Source of the DNA: Combretum micranthum
Lineage: Eukaryota; Streptophyta; Magnoliopsida; Myrtales; Combretaceae
Direction of reading: 5' to 3'
Assembly (NCBI GenBank): GCA_024138025.1
Contig: JAMXBD010000389.1
Span: 62,001-126,000, forward strand
Length of the DNA: 64,000 nucleotides
The notes under the pieces were generated by a model that saw nothing but the letters and a program-made list of their open reading frames with translations, was not told the origin of the DNA and did no database searches. The position numbers were made by a program, and so were the translations under genes. Position 1 is the first letter of the stretch, and the number at the start of each line of letters is the position of its first letter. This document shows positions 44,651 to 56,761 of this stretch, piece by piece.

Positions 44651-47600
44651 TGTAAGCCCCTAGATTTTTCGATAATATTAGCAAACCCTAAGAACCGGAA
44701 GTAAGAAATGAAACCCTAAAAAACCTAGATATATGATAGTCTAGTGAAGCTAGATCCGCAACCCCATGTTCTTAAACCCTAGAAAACGAAATGGAAATAA
44801 TTGTGGAATATGGTTCGTAATAATATAGGGAAGCCTAAAAATATCAGATTCAACGATTTTTCTAGTGTCCTTCGGATCCAATCAGGATCAGTTTTCGAAA
44901 ACCATGCCCCGGAGCACACAGATAGCAAAAATATTCGCAACACCGATAGATTCGTAAAAAATATAAGGTTTTCAAAATATCAGTTTAGAATTTTTTCGGT
45001 ATCTGAAAATATCGGATATAGGCCTTTTACGCGTATTTTCTTTACTACCGTATTTTTAATTGTCTATCTACTATTCATAGTACTTTTCTACTATTCATTA
45101 CTATTAACTTATCTCTACTTTTTCTTACACTCTATTCTACACTCTAACCATACCTATACCTTACAATTTACCTTCCACATACAACTTTAATCACATCATA
45201 CCTTACACATTACTTCTTTATTACAAAACAAACAAAACAAATTAATTTCTCCCCCCTACAAGTACCAAAACCGGCGGCCTCCCATGCCCCTCATCTTCAT
45301 CATTTTATTTTCAATTTCAATTAAATTTAATCACACAAATTTTCCACTCCAAAAATCTATAAATACCCCCTTCCTCTTCCATTTTCACACAACAAAAATT
45401 CATACTAAAACTCTCCCAAAATCACTCAACAAAATTCCTCTCCCAAAATATCTCTCAAGTCTCTTCTTTTCTTTAGAAAACAAGTCCCACATAATACAAC
45501 AACCCATTCTTTTCTTCTTCAACCCCCACATAAACTTTAGGTAAAAGTTTTTCCTATTCTCTCATCATGTTCATATAACTTAACATGAGTTTAGTGTATG
45601 TTTCTTAGACTCATTGAGTTAAAGAAGCAACAATTTATTCATGTTTTGTTTTTGTTCATGTTCTTGTTTTCTTTATGTTACTATTATGATATTGTTATTA
45701 TTGTTTCTAACCTAGCTTATTTAAGTTATTATGTATATAATTTATTTAGAGCATATAAGCTCACTTGTTATTTATTTATTTATTTTCAAGTCTTGCAATC
45801 TATTTATTTACTTGTTTTATGCAATATTAAACTAGTCTTTCTAGTCTTAGACTTATCCATATCAAGTCAAAACAATTTTATTTCTTTGCTTTTCTTTTCT
45901 TTGAGGACTAGTCCATTCTTAGTCCCGGGATACCTTGATGAAGCTAAGGTTCCCAATACTTGACTTTACTTTTGCTCTTATTTATTTTATTTATGTTGTT
46001 TTTATATTTTTCATGGTTACATATTCTCATTCATGCATGAATATGTTGTTATTGTCTCAATCATAATAGAAATGAGTTTTCTTAAAGTAAGAATAAGAAC
46101 TCTTTTTAAATATAAACTTTGTCACATAAAAGTTATTTTCCTTAAAGGTTTGAAATTATCTTAAACAAATATTCTTCTAAAGTTAGATAAGCTAGCTCAA
46201 GTTTTAGAATAATAGTGGTTTTCACCAAGAAATACATAAAATAAAGTTATTAAAATTCTCTTTTCAAAGAAATAGAAGATTCTTAGACCAAACAAAGGTT
46301 TTTTTAAAAAATTCAATTGTCAAAGTTTCCACCAACACTAAAGTCTAAGATAAGTTTTTCAAAATTTACTTATAAATAATTTCTTTTTAAAAAAATGGAA
46401 CTAACCATAACGTATTTGGAAAGACTTTGTTTTCCAAAACGCTAAAATAAATTTATGAAAATCTTGAAAGATTAAAATAGACATTTTAAAGGAATGGAGT
46501 TAAAAGGAGGAAATACTCATTTATGATAACTTAGAAATTTTTCAAAATATAAAATTCTTTTCAAGCCTTAAGCTTATCTCACTTTCCAAGACATTGTTTT
46601 ACAAATACCATTGTTGAGAACACCAAATTCATGCATATAGTTTGAGATTATACATATATGTATATACATATATTCAAGGGATTTTTCAACCATACAATGT
46701 ATCTATATCTTTGTACAAAAGCCCTTGAATGAAGAAAGGTTTAAAAACTCTAGTTTTGAAGTTTGGAAAATTCGTATCAAATATGTACTCTACTATTCCG
46801 AGACCCAGATAACTTCTTTTGATAAAAATAACTTTAGAAATAGATAGATCTTTTCAAGTAGGTAGAAATCGGTATATAATATGCGGAATTCCGAGTTAAA
46901 ATGAGCAAGTTATGGCCATTTTAAGTTGGAATTTCCATTACATACGATTTTTTTCGAATTCTTTAAGATAGAGGTATAGAAGTTGGATGAAATACTCATG
47001 TTGGGTATTTCTTTTGTTTAGGTGTCGAGGATCACGATCTTGTCTTCCCGAGGATTACTTCGACTCCTAGAGCGCTATGGACGAGTGAGTTTCCTTTACG
47101 TTATGTATTCGCGCATGTGCTTGTAGAATAGAGCACTAGATGTAGGAAAAGATAAAATTGATATGCATGTGGGATATTATGGGAATTATGTATGTGATTC
47201 ATTGTGTGCGATCAATGAACATAAGTATATCGGAACCCGATTTGTGATTGATATAAATGTTTCCATGTATGTATTGTTATGTGTGCAAATATTGTTTGAT
47301 CGCTTTAAATGATTTAATGCCATATTGAAATCCCATATAATAAATTGCTCATGCATATCACTTAGAATATCATTTCGAAGTTTTGCTACTACTCCTCAGC
47401 GTGGGACCGGAAAGGTAAGCTGCCTAGCTACATCTTGAGGGTTAGGACGTACGGGAATACGGCCTCAAGGTGTAGCCCGGATCGATCGCTTTGGGCATGG
47501 AAGGCCCGGGGACTAGTAGTACGGTTCGTTGGAACCCCAAGACGCGCGCAAACTTAGGAGGTTGTTCGGGACCCAGTTCAAAGCATTCCCTAACCACCGA

Positions 47601-48173
47601 TGGAGGGGTAAATCCATCAAACATACGAAACCGGATAGTCGTATGTAATGTTTGATCATATGATTGTTGCATTCATATGCTTGATTAATAAACTTGTTTG
47701 ATTGTTGTTATGAGTACTATTGCGTAAGGAATATCTCACTAAGCTAGTCATGCTTATACTCCTATAGACTTTTGATATTGCAGGATTATCTTTTGCACCC
47801 GAGACCACCTTGATTTCCCGGTAGAATCTTATTTTGAGAAGCTTTTGGAGGCAATCTATTTTGAAGTTATAGAGTAGATTTCTTCTAAAATCTTCTAGCT
47901 TAGTTATGTTATATTTAGAACCATGTTATTATGAATTATCGGGGGAATGCCCCTTAGAAGTGTAAGACTTTTATTTCAATGAAATATATTAGTGTTATTT
48001 TGCATGTTCCGCTGCCAATGTCTTAAAATGCATTACTCCACCGGTCTCCCTTTGTTGTGAATGTACGCCTTGTACCGATATGGAAGCTTTCGAGTGACTG
48101 AGGTAGTCATTCTTAAGTTTTAATATTGCGTACGGCGGGCTGTCACGTTTAGGGTACCCGCTGGGGTGTGACA
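44651..48173 (+). mobile_element. 5' LTR of element B (LTR-B, 3523 bp)
   Basis: TGTAAGCCCC to ...GGGGTGTGACA, followed by the primer-binding site TGGTATCAGAGC at 48182-48193. It closely matches LTR-A. TATA box at 45358-45365 and leader donor TTTAG|GTAAAAG at 45540/45541. The left flanking pentamer is ACATC; the matching right copy is not found because the 3' end of element B is missing. Confidence 0.93.
47022..47084 (+). other. Mini-exon-like cassette in LTR-B (second at 47784-47820)
   Basis: CTTTTGTTTAG precedes 63 bases ending ACGA|GTGAGT. The frame from SWMKYSCWVFLL upstream of the acceptor is open through SCLPEDYFDS to the stop. The second cassette (37 bases, possibly one two-base deletion relative to LTR-A) lies between GATATTGCAG and CCCG|GTAGAATC. 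Confidence 0.5.
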
Positions 48174-48181
48174 GTTTAAGT

Positions 48182-48193
48182 TGGTATCAGAGC
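48182..48193 (+). other. Primer-binding site of element B
   Basis: TGGTATCAGAGC, the canonical initiator-Met type sequence, eight bases after the LTR end. Confidence 0.95.
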
Positions 48194-49010
48194 ATCAAGA
48201 TTAGGGAAAGAAACAGTAAGTTAGAAATAGAAGTCTTAAGGATAGGATAAGTTTAAGATTAAGCCATAAGAGTTTTAGGAAGAATCCTAGAATTATAGGA
48301 AGTGGGGATTTATGGGAAACACATGTTCTATGACCATACCTAAGATATGTAAGTGGCCCTAGGACTAATTTATACCCTTAAAGAAGAATAGAAGGATTTC
48401 CAAACCGTTTTAAGCCTTAAGGAACACAACCCTCGTAAGTACAACCAGTGAGAAAAACAGAGTTAACTTGCTTTATGAAACTAAAAGGAAAATACGTTTA
48501 CGTAAAAGACTATACAACCAACCTTAGGTAACGTTGGAGTTAAAGTCTCATAAACGTCATCAAAGGATCGAAGGTGAGAAGAAGGTGAAACCATCCCCAG
48601 ATTCCCCAAATTCAACGGAAGGATCAAGAACAGAAGTAAGGAGCCATGATGAGAAGAAGAGTCGTATTCACCCAAGACAACGCCTTAGTATTAAATCGCA
48701 ACTAATCAAAAGATGTAGTTAAGTTTTTAACAAATAAAAGTAACCTAATGATTTCTTGATAATGAGATTCCTTTGTTTTAGTTTTATTATATTATTTCTC
48801 TTTTTGTGATTAACATGCATGATTTTGATTTCTTACTTTGTAATTTCTTTGAATTGTATTTAAATTTCATAATTTCTTATTAAACTCCTATCAATCCCTA
48901 TTTTGTCAATTTATTTCCTTAAGTTTTGTACCTTGATTTAAATTTCTAGTCTTTATATTTGAGATTTCCGTGATTTCGGTAAACGTTAGTATGGAGTGTA
49001 ATTAGAAACT
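48194..49010 (+). other. Leader region of element B
   Basis: About 0.8 kb between primer site and gag. The first half has no convincing protein; 48720-49005 is strongly AT/T-rich and intron-like, ending in a possible acceptor before gag. No counterpart of the extra frame of element C is seen. Confidence 0.5.
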
Positions 49011-49013
49011 AAA

Positions 49014-49620
49014 ATCTAAACGATTAAACAGCCGTCCAAGAAGACGTAGGAATAGAGAACAAAGAGATTCCAACAACGTACCAGCTGAACGCGGAGTACC
49101 CCCACGTAACCAACCGGAGAATAACCCTGCTCCTGCCCCAAACCAGCAAAATGACTTTGCAGCTGCCATTGGACAAATGAACCAGTTGTTCTATTTTGAT
49201 TCAGCAACAAAATCGAAATAACCCAGCTCCTGCTCCACCTCAGAATGCTCCTGAAGCTACGGTAGAAGCACCCGGCGAACAGTCACATGCTGCACCATTT
49301 CCACCACCGCCACCGCCAAGATCACATCAAAACTTGCTCGCCAATTTCATCAAAAGTAATACCTACTTTGATGGAACCTTCGGAAAACCAGCTGAGCTGA
49401 AGATGGTTAGCCCAGATTGAGAGATCGTTTGATGGTTATGAGTACCCCACCAACTAAGGTCAGTTTTGGGACATTCATGTTGAAGTTCAATGCTCGCATA
49501 TGGTGGGAATCAAAGAAGCGAGAATTGCCTGCTCCAGCTACTTGGGATATGTTTCGAGAAGAGTTCTTGGAGAACTACTTTCCAGGGAGTCTCAGACTTC
49601 GGTACAGTGCTGAGTTCTTT
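49014..49620 (+). pseudogene. Element B gag, truncated
   Basis: Begins (K)RLNSRPRRRRNREQR, then a Pro/Ala/Gln-rich linker (PPPPPPRSHQNLLANFIKSN) and capsid pieces FIKSNTYFDGTFGKPAE, RIWWESKKRELPAPATW and FREEFLENYFPGSLRLRYSAEFF. Frame changes and a stop lie around 49400-49440. It ends abruptly at about 49620 at the head-to-head junction with element C. The family is the same as element C gag, with clear divergence. Confidence 0.85.
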
Positions 49621-50605
49621 AACACTTAATACCTCTCGATATGATCCTTCTATTGTCGTTCTTGATTTTCTTTGGTAGGGCATGAGATGGGGTTCTATGT
49701 AAAATTCCCTTTCGACGATTGGGTCTTCTTCTTCTTCTATTCTTTCTCTCCTTTTCCTTGCTCCTTCTACAATCCGAGCTCTTTCCACTAATTCTCGAAA
49801 ATTTCTTATGTCGAATTCTTCCAACTTCATCCTTAGGTCTTCGTCCAACCCTCCTATAAAGACTTGTCTTTTTAATTCTTCACTATACTTATAGGAGTCC
49901 GGTGCATATTGCAACAATCTACTGAACTCAGTCTCATATTGTTCGATTGTTCTTCCTTTTTGAGCAATTTGCAAGAAGTCTACACTATATCTTACTCATA
50001 AACTTCCTGGGAAATAATTCTCCAAAAACTCATGTCTAAACATTTCCCAAGTGATTGGAGTCATTAGATCCCTTTTCCTTGACTCCCACCATATCCTAGC
50101 GTTTAGACGAAGCATGAATGTTCCATACTTGACTTGCAAATGGGGCGGAACTTCATATGCATCAAAGGACATCTCTATTTGAGATAACCAATCTTCTGCC
50201 TCTTCTGGCTTGTCATAAGCTCCTTCAAAAAAGCGGTTGCTTTTGATGAAGTTAGGTAACATGCTTTTGTATGGTTTTGGCGGTAGAGATGGAGGTAGGG
50301 GTGTACTTTGGCTATGCATGTTCTTATGCACAGATGCCTCTGTTGAAGCTTGTTGTGGTGGTGGGGTTGGTATAGATATTGGGGCTGTCGCTGATGCTGT
50401 TGCTGGTGTTGCCTCTGGTACGGGTGCTTGTGCTGGCATATTTTGCCTAATTTCTTCTAATACGTGGGTTAGGTATCCTAATGTGGCGTGTAAGTCCCTT
50501 TGAGATGCGGCGGCTCCTTGAACAGCAGGTTGATCTGCTTCTATGTCTGGTTGGTTAGAGGCGCTTTGTTCCCTTCTTTGTCTATTCCTATTTCGGCTGT
50601 TTTAA
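49621..50605 (-). pseudogene. Element C gag, truncated
   Basis: Reading leftward: NSRNRNRQRREQSASNQPD, a linker rich in Ala/Pro/Thr, MLPNFIKSNRFFEGAYDKPE, EDWLSQIEMSFDAYEVPPHL, RIWWESRKRDLMTPITWEMF, RHEFLENYFPGSL, a stop near 49993, QIAQKGRTIEQYETEFSRLL and VFIGGLDEDLRMKLEEFDIR, ending at about 49621. This is a Ty3/gypsy chromovirus-type capsid. The zinc knuckle and all of pol are missing. Confidence 0.88.
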
Positions 50606-50762
50606 ACTTTTCTAAGTCAGGCTTGTGAAGTTTTGATAACCTAATTAAATTTTTGCTGGAAATTGGTGGATATAACGGAAATTTAAATATGCATAAAAGC
50701 TAACAAAATTTAAATCAACACAATTTCTGAAATCAAACTTAGAGCATTATCATAGAAATAAA

Positions 50763-52260
50763 TGCTAGTGATGTGCCCTAGGCCATATGGATTCTTTATC
50801 ATTTGTATGTTTGTTATCAAGTCATTTTAATTATCAAAGTTATTTTTGGCCTATTTACTTTGGTAATGTTATTCCTTGAATATTTAGTTATACCTTATGT
50901 CGTTAAAGTATGTGACTTTAATAGTAGAACCATAAGCTGAATTATAACTTTATTCTAAATTATCCCTAGTCACTCATTATGTGGAATGATAATGAATTAA
51001 GACTAGTATGATTGCTGTATGATGATCAAGTTTTACTGATCATGGATATGGGATATCAATTCAGCACATAGATACAAACAGGAGTGTATTGTATTGGATT
51101 GACCAACTATAAGAATACTGTATGGATCAATGCAATAAGTATTCTTTTTTACAATGTTGTTTTAGTCCTTCGACCTAATGGCACCATGGATTCCTATATA
51201 GTAGTTTCCATGTTTTGATTCATCTCTTCATCATCTTTAATCGGATGATTGTAAGAATAAACTTGGACATGTAATATGTTATATAGAGGAATGTGAGTGT
51301 TAGTGAAGGAATTTGTTCATCTCATTAATTTGAGAGAGATATCTATCAGGCCCCTTGATGAGTAAGACTGAGAAATGCATGGCCATGCTCAAATGAATTG
51401 ATAAAGAGTTATCAATATCATTTGTTTAAGTCAGTCAAACTCTAGATTCAAGAAATAAGTAATTAGACAATATAAGAGTGTTTTGATCCACACCTTATGT
51501 TTGATTATAAGATATCGTGTAACAAAAGGACTGAATGACTAACTGTTAGTAGGTAAAGTTGGATCATCGATCTTCACTAAAATTGGGGAGACATAATGTC
51601 TTGCTAGAGACCAATTATGTCTTGTAGTCCTAAAAAATGTTTAAGAGCTACTACCAATTTTATGTGAACCTACAGGGTCACACATAAAGAATGAATAAGA
51701 TGGATCTTCGATAATCGTATTGGGAATTGATTAATTATTTATTTGTCGATTTTAATTAGATTAAAATTAACAAATAAATAAATTCGGATAATAAGGATAT
51801 ATATGTCTTTCTACATAATTTAAAGAGACATAACCCTTATATATATATCAGGGTAATTTGAAAAGACATAACCCTTATATATATCAGGGTAATTTGAAAA
51901 GACATAACCCTCATATATATCACTATATATATTCTCCACTAGGTTAATTTTTGATTATCTGACGCTGGCTGTCATTGAGAAAGAAAAATCGTAACCTAGA
52001 AAGAGAGTGTGAGGGATTCCCAAAGGTCGAAATTTCTCGACGTGCTAGCACACACGAAGATCCAATTCATTCGCGTGGATACCGGTAGAGGGAGTTGGTG
52101 TAATCTGCATCTCCTTGATCCCATCATCAAAATAAAAAGCTACACGATTCCCTTTTCTTTCTTATTTAATTGGAACGCTTGGATCCGATTGGGAATTTAA
52201 AAAAAAAAAAAAAACGATTTTCCGCTGCACGATTCAGATTTGGATCGAAAATTCCCAACA
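50763..52260 (+). mobile_element. Solo Ty1/copia-type LTR (1498 bp)
   Basis: From TGCTAGTGATGTGCCC to ...AAATTCCCAACA, flanked by perfect ATAAA duplications (50758-50762 and 52261-52265). The right part (GTGGATACCGGTAGAGGGAG, then TTTTCCGCTGCACGATTC, then CCCAACA) is a common end of plant copia LTRs. No primer site or internal sequence accompanies it. It contains a 38 bp minisatellite at about 51830-51935. Confidence 0.88.
51830..51935 (+). repeat. Minisatellite in the copia solo LTR
   Basis: Three copies of an approximately 38 bp unit starting GACATAACCCTTATATATAT and containing CAGGGTAATTTGAAAA. The third copy is incomplete. Confidence 0.85.
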
Positions 52261-52435
52261 ATAAAGTTCATACATGAAATCGGAAATAAGATAAATCACA
52301 AAAGAAAATCACATAGAAATAACAAACATTGTTCTGAAAATTAAAAAGATAGACTAAGATCATAGATCTAGTCTATGATTACAAAATCTAAGCTGGACTT
52401 CTAGGGATATGCTTCGTTTTTCTTTCCTCCTTTCT

Positions 52436-53449
52436 TCATTCCTCGGGCGCATCTCCCGGGTTGCTGTTGGATGATCCTGGGTTCAAACTCCTCATGATTT
52501 GGTTGAAGTGTTTTCTTCTCTTTCGTGCTCTCTCTCTTTCTTGTTCGTGATACGCAATTAGTTCCTCATCCGTCATTGCTAGTGCTATTTCATCAATGGT
52601 CTTCCAAGTGATTGTTCCTTCGGTCTCCCTATTGTTGTTTTCATTGGCCGGAGCATTTTCCGTATCCATCGTGGAGTCTACATCTTGTCCTCCCCGAACA
52701 TGTCTTCCTTCTAAGTAGCGAATGATTCTTAACTCATCGCTAGTCTAAGGTTCCTCGACTCCTACGACAGCTTGGTTCCTTAACTCTTGCGCCGGTCTTT
52801 CTTCTTGATTTTCCTCCGAGTCCTCACCGGGTTCACCATCCGAACTGTCGTTCGCCTCCTGCATTGGTTCATCTCTTATCACTGTTCCATCTTCTCGTAA
52901 TCGTAGGGACTCGTTCATTCCTAGTTGGATTCCCGTGAAGGTAGGTGGTTCGGTGGATACTTCTGTTGGGGGTCGTAGTATCCCCTGATATACTCCATGC
53001 CAATGGAAAGTATCGTTGAGGTCGGCTCTCATCCATTCGAGGTGATCCATCAAATCATCATGGGCATAGACAAATATCGGTTCGATCTTAGTCCAGGTCC
53101 GGAAATCTGGTGGGGTTCGTCTTCCCTCTTCTCTAAGAACGAAGGTGGCTTCTTTTAGCATTGGTCGGTGGTCCGCGATAGCAATGATTCGTTCCACAGC
53201 ATATATTACTTCTAACTCGGTCATTCTTTTGCCTATAGGGCAGTTGTGAATAGTTCGTAACACTCCTTTCCACTCGGTTTGCATCATTCCCCTTTTCCAG
53301 ATTTGGAACATCTCTCGGAGGGTCTTAGGTTGTCCAGCTAGGGTAAATTCTTCACATAAAACTCTAAGTCTCATTCGGAAGTTCTCGGGTGTTTTGAAGG
53401 ATCCTTTTCGGAAGTTCTTGGCTTGGAGACGGGCTTCATCTATGGTGAT
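52436..53449 (-). pseudogene. Extra reading frame of element C between primer site and gag, unrecognised
   Basis: On the minus strand the frame is open from 53449 (ITIDEARLQAKNFRKGSFK), with the first ATG at 53374, through 52748, a single in-frame TAG at 52745-52747, and on to TGA at 52436-52438: about 335 codons in total. The N-terminal part is charged and Trp-rich (FQIWKRGMMQTEWKGVLRTI, FRTWTKIEPIFVYAHDDLMD, MRADLNDTFHWHGVYQGILR). The middle is acidic (SSDGEPGEDSEENQEERPAQ) and the C-terminal piece has a helical charged segment (ELIAYHEQERERARKRRKHF). The frame is preceded by CTTTCTTTTACGTAG, a good splice acceptor. I know no family for it. It could be an element-specific accessory protein or a captured host exon. 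Confidence 0.65.
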
Positions 53450-53579
53450 CTACGTAAAAGAAAGATATTAGAAGACTTATTCTACCCATTCTATTTTATC
53501 TAAGTCTTTCTTGCTTCTATCTAAGTCAATTCTTCTTAAGTCTATTTCTATAATTGTGATTCCTAGGTTCTTAAACCAT

Positions 53580-53591
53580 GCTCTGATAACA
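53580..53591 (-). other. Primer-binding site of element C
   Basis: Minus strand TGTTATCAGAGC, one base from canonical TGGTATCAGAGC, eight bases inside LTR-C. Confidence 0.88.
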
Positions 53592-54209
53592 ATTTAAACT
53601 GTCACGCCCCAATGGGCACCCTAAACGTGACAGTCCGCCACACTCAATATTAAAGCTTAAGTATGACAACCTTAGCCATTCCAAAAGCTTTTATATCAAG
53701 TGTAAGGCGTACTTCCACAACTTTAGAGGACCATACATGGAATTATGAAGCTTAAAGAGATATGAAAACACATTAAGAAAAGAGGATTTACAATAATTAT
53801 TTGTTCATGGCAAAGGCTTTATATACTTAGGAGCAACTCCCTGAATTACTAATCTATTATATACATATTAACATGCTAATACTGAGCCACACTTTAACCA
53901 GATTTATAACGTTCAAAAGGGATTACCTGCCCGCATGGTCCACGTGGCCTTAACCATAAGTAAGGGAACTGCAAAAGATATCTATCGGGGTATAAGCTAC
54001 TAGGCTTAGTGAGTAATTCCCAAAATTCATACTCGAGGAAAAATTATCAATCAAGTTTATTATTCAAACATATGAAATGCAACAACCACGTGAGCATACA
54101 AGACATATGACTTTCCGGGAATCATATGTTGAATGAATTTACGCCATTCATTCGGGTTTGGGGATTCAGGCCAATTACAGCCACAACTTTTGAAAACACT
54201 TTTATAGAT

Positions 54210-54340
54210 CTTACCGGCTCCTATACGCCATAAAAAACTTGTAGTTATTACAGGCTCCTACTAGCCATAAAAAACTTGTAGTTATTACAGGCTCCTACTA
54301 GCCATCAAATTAAGTAGTTCTTACTAGCTCCTACTCGCCA
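54210..54340 (-). repeat. Minisatellite in LTR-C (about 37 bp unit)
   Basis: Units of ACTTGTAGTTATTACAGGCT plus CCTACTAGCCATAAAAA are repeated about three to four times, with one near-identical pair at about 54238-54311. It occupies a position in the LTR comparable to the minisatellite of LTR-1/LTR-D but is a different sequence. Confidence 0.85.
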
Positions 54341-54683
54341 CTAATATGATATACCGATTATGTCTACCACCACTATTATACACTTGTCCCACCAATTGTA
54401 TAGTAGTGAATGCAATGTGACTCAACATATGAAGTGCATGAATAATTTCTTTAAGTAAAGTCTAGTAGTTACATTTAACTTCTTTCAAATGATCAACCAA
54501 TTTCAAACACTTCAAGATATTAATGCACATACAACTTTATTATAACAAATCGAGTTTCGATGTACTTAGTATTCTTTCAACATATTATCATATACTTCCT
54601 TTTGATTTTTCTTAAATTCTAGTGCAACTAATTTTTACAAGTACAATCAAGAGCATGAGAAAATTAACGGGAAGTGAACTCAC

Positions 54684-54782
54684 GATGCCATTGTCGTTTA
54701 TTCCTCTAAGCGGATGAGTCGTTCACACACTCCACTTAATCGTAATAGTTCTCGGGGTGAAGAAATCCTTCCTCGGGGTCAC
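54684..54782 (-). other. Mini-exon-like cassette in LTR-C (second at 53927-53968)
   Basis: Minus strand CCTTGGTTAG precedes 99 bases ending CATC|GTGAGT. One frame reads GYFPWLGDPEEGFLHPENYYD then stop, matching the pattern in other LTRs. The second cassette (42 bases) lies between CTTTTGCAG and GGCAG|GTAATCC. Downstream, the acceptor at 53450 precedes the extra frame. Confidence 0.5.
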
Positions 54783-56703
54783 CTAACCAAGGAAAATACC
54801 CATAATGAGTTTTTCTTGAAGATTTTCTTGAATTTTGATAAAACAATGTCAAAGAACGTTAAAGTTCGTATAAAAGAATGTTTCAACTTAAAATAGCCAT
54901 AACTTGGTCATTTTAACTCGGAATTGCGCATATAATATACCGATTTCTATCTACTCGAAAAGATCTACCTATTTCTAAAATTATTTCCCACAACAAAGCC
55001 ATATAGGCTCCGAAAAAGTGGCGACAAAATTCACCACGGATTTCCAAGTAAAAACAACTTTGGTTCAAGAAATCAAAATTTGTTTGATAAATACTTAGTT
55101 ATCTATATAGTTGAAAAATTCTCTTTTTATAACTATATAACTCATATTTAAGCATGCTCAAGTGTCTTGTTGTCCAATCATTTTTCTTAGGTAAAACAAT
55201 GTTGGGTTGAAGCTTTTCGGAAATTGTTTTTGTAAATTTCCTTGAAATGAATACCTTTTTTTCTTTTACTTTCTAAAAACGTTTTATGTTGGTTTTATTT
55301 ATCTTTTTCTAAGTGACTTTTGAAAATAAAATTTTCGACTTTCTAAGTTACATTAATACTATATTTGAAGTTTTCTAGGAAATATGCTTTCCTTCATTTT
55401 TCTTGTGTCAATTCCTTTATTTACTTGTTTTGTAAAAATCTTTACTTGATATTTCTCATTCTTTTTCTAATGTCTCATATTTTTCAAGAATAATCATCCA
55501 TGCATGAAAATTTGTTTTCTTCATAAAAACAATGTGGAAAAATTTAGAACTTTTTATAGAAAAACTAATTTCTATAATCATATTAACTTCTTCTTGTAAC
55601 TTGAAAAGAAATAACTTTATTATTTTCAAACCATAAATTTTCTTTGCCTATTTGTTTGCAAGGGTCTTTACTTTAAAAATTTTCTTAGTCATCCATCCTA
55701 TTTTCTTTTTTCATGAAAATAACCATTTTTGTCAACAAAATATTTTCTTTTGAAAAACAAGGTAGAGTAACAAAGATTTAAGTAGCTTTTTAAGTAAAAA
55801 TAGTTTTTAAATTCATAGTGAATTCTTTTTGTAACTTGAAAATGAATGAGTTTATTTTTGTTATCTTATATTTTTATGTTTCACATAAACTTATTCCTAA
55901 GTGACAAAAAGCCTTCTTTTATTTGATTATCTTTAGAAAATAAAACTTTTGGACAACATTCTAAATGAACAAGATTATGAGAATAATAATAACCAAAATA
56001 ACATAAAGCATAAATAATAAAGTCAAGTATTGGAGTCTTAGCTTTTTCAAGGCTCCCGAGACTAAGAAATAAACTAGTCCCATAATGAAATAAAATGAAA
56101 GAAAGAAAAGCTTGTTTTGACTTGATGAGGACAAGTCCAAGACTAGAGACTAGTCTTATTTCAACAAGAAATAGATAAATAAATTGCAATGGAAAAGTAA
56201 ATAAATTGCTTTGCATGAAGTAAATAAATTGCAAGTGAGCTTATATGCTCTAAAGAATATGTATATATATAGATACATTAACAATAATAAAACAACATAA
56301 ACATAAATGGATGGACATGAACAAGAACATTTCATGAACATAATGTAGTTTCCATAACTTGTAGTATTTGGAAACTCACACTATGGTCATGTAAAGTTAC
56401 ATGACATGAAGGAGAAGAAAGAAATATAAAGTGGTTACCTAAGGAAGACTTTGATATGGTTATGTGGTTATGGGTTTTGGTTTGTTGGTAGAAGTTGTTG
56501 TAGAATTATTTGGAGAGAGTTTTGAGATGGTATTTTGGAGAGTTTTGAGAGGAAAATTTAAGAGAGTTTTTGTATGAATTTGTGGGTAGTGAATGTGTGA
56601 AAGAAGTGAAAGAGGAGGGGGTATTTATAGGAATTTGAGGAGTGGTTTTTGTGTGATTAAAATAAAGTGAAATTAAAACAAATTGAGGGTATTAGAGAAG
56701 GGG

Positions 56704-56706
<3 letters not shown>

Positions 56707-56760
<54 letters not shown>
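56707..56760 (+). repeat. Poly(G) homopolymer of 54 bases
   Basis: After GGGGGA (56701-56706) there are 54 uninterrupted G. On the LTR-C sense strand this is poly(C) in the U3 region about 80 bases upstream of the TATA box. In LTR-B the homologous place has only TCTCCCCCCTAC. Confidence 0.9.
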
Positions 56761-56761
<1 letters not shown>

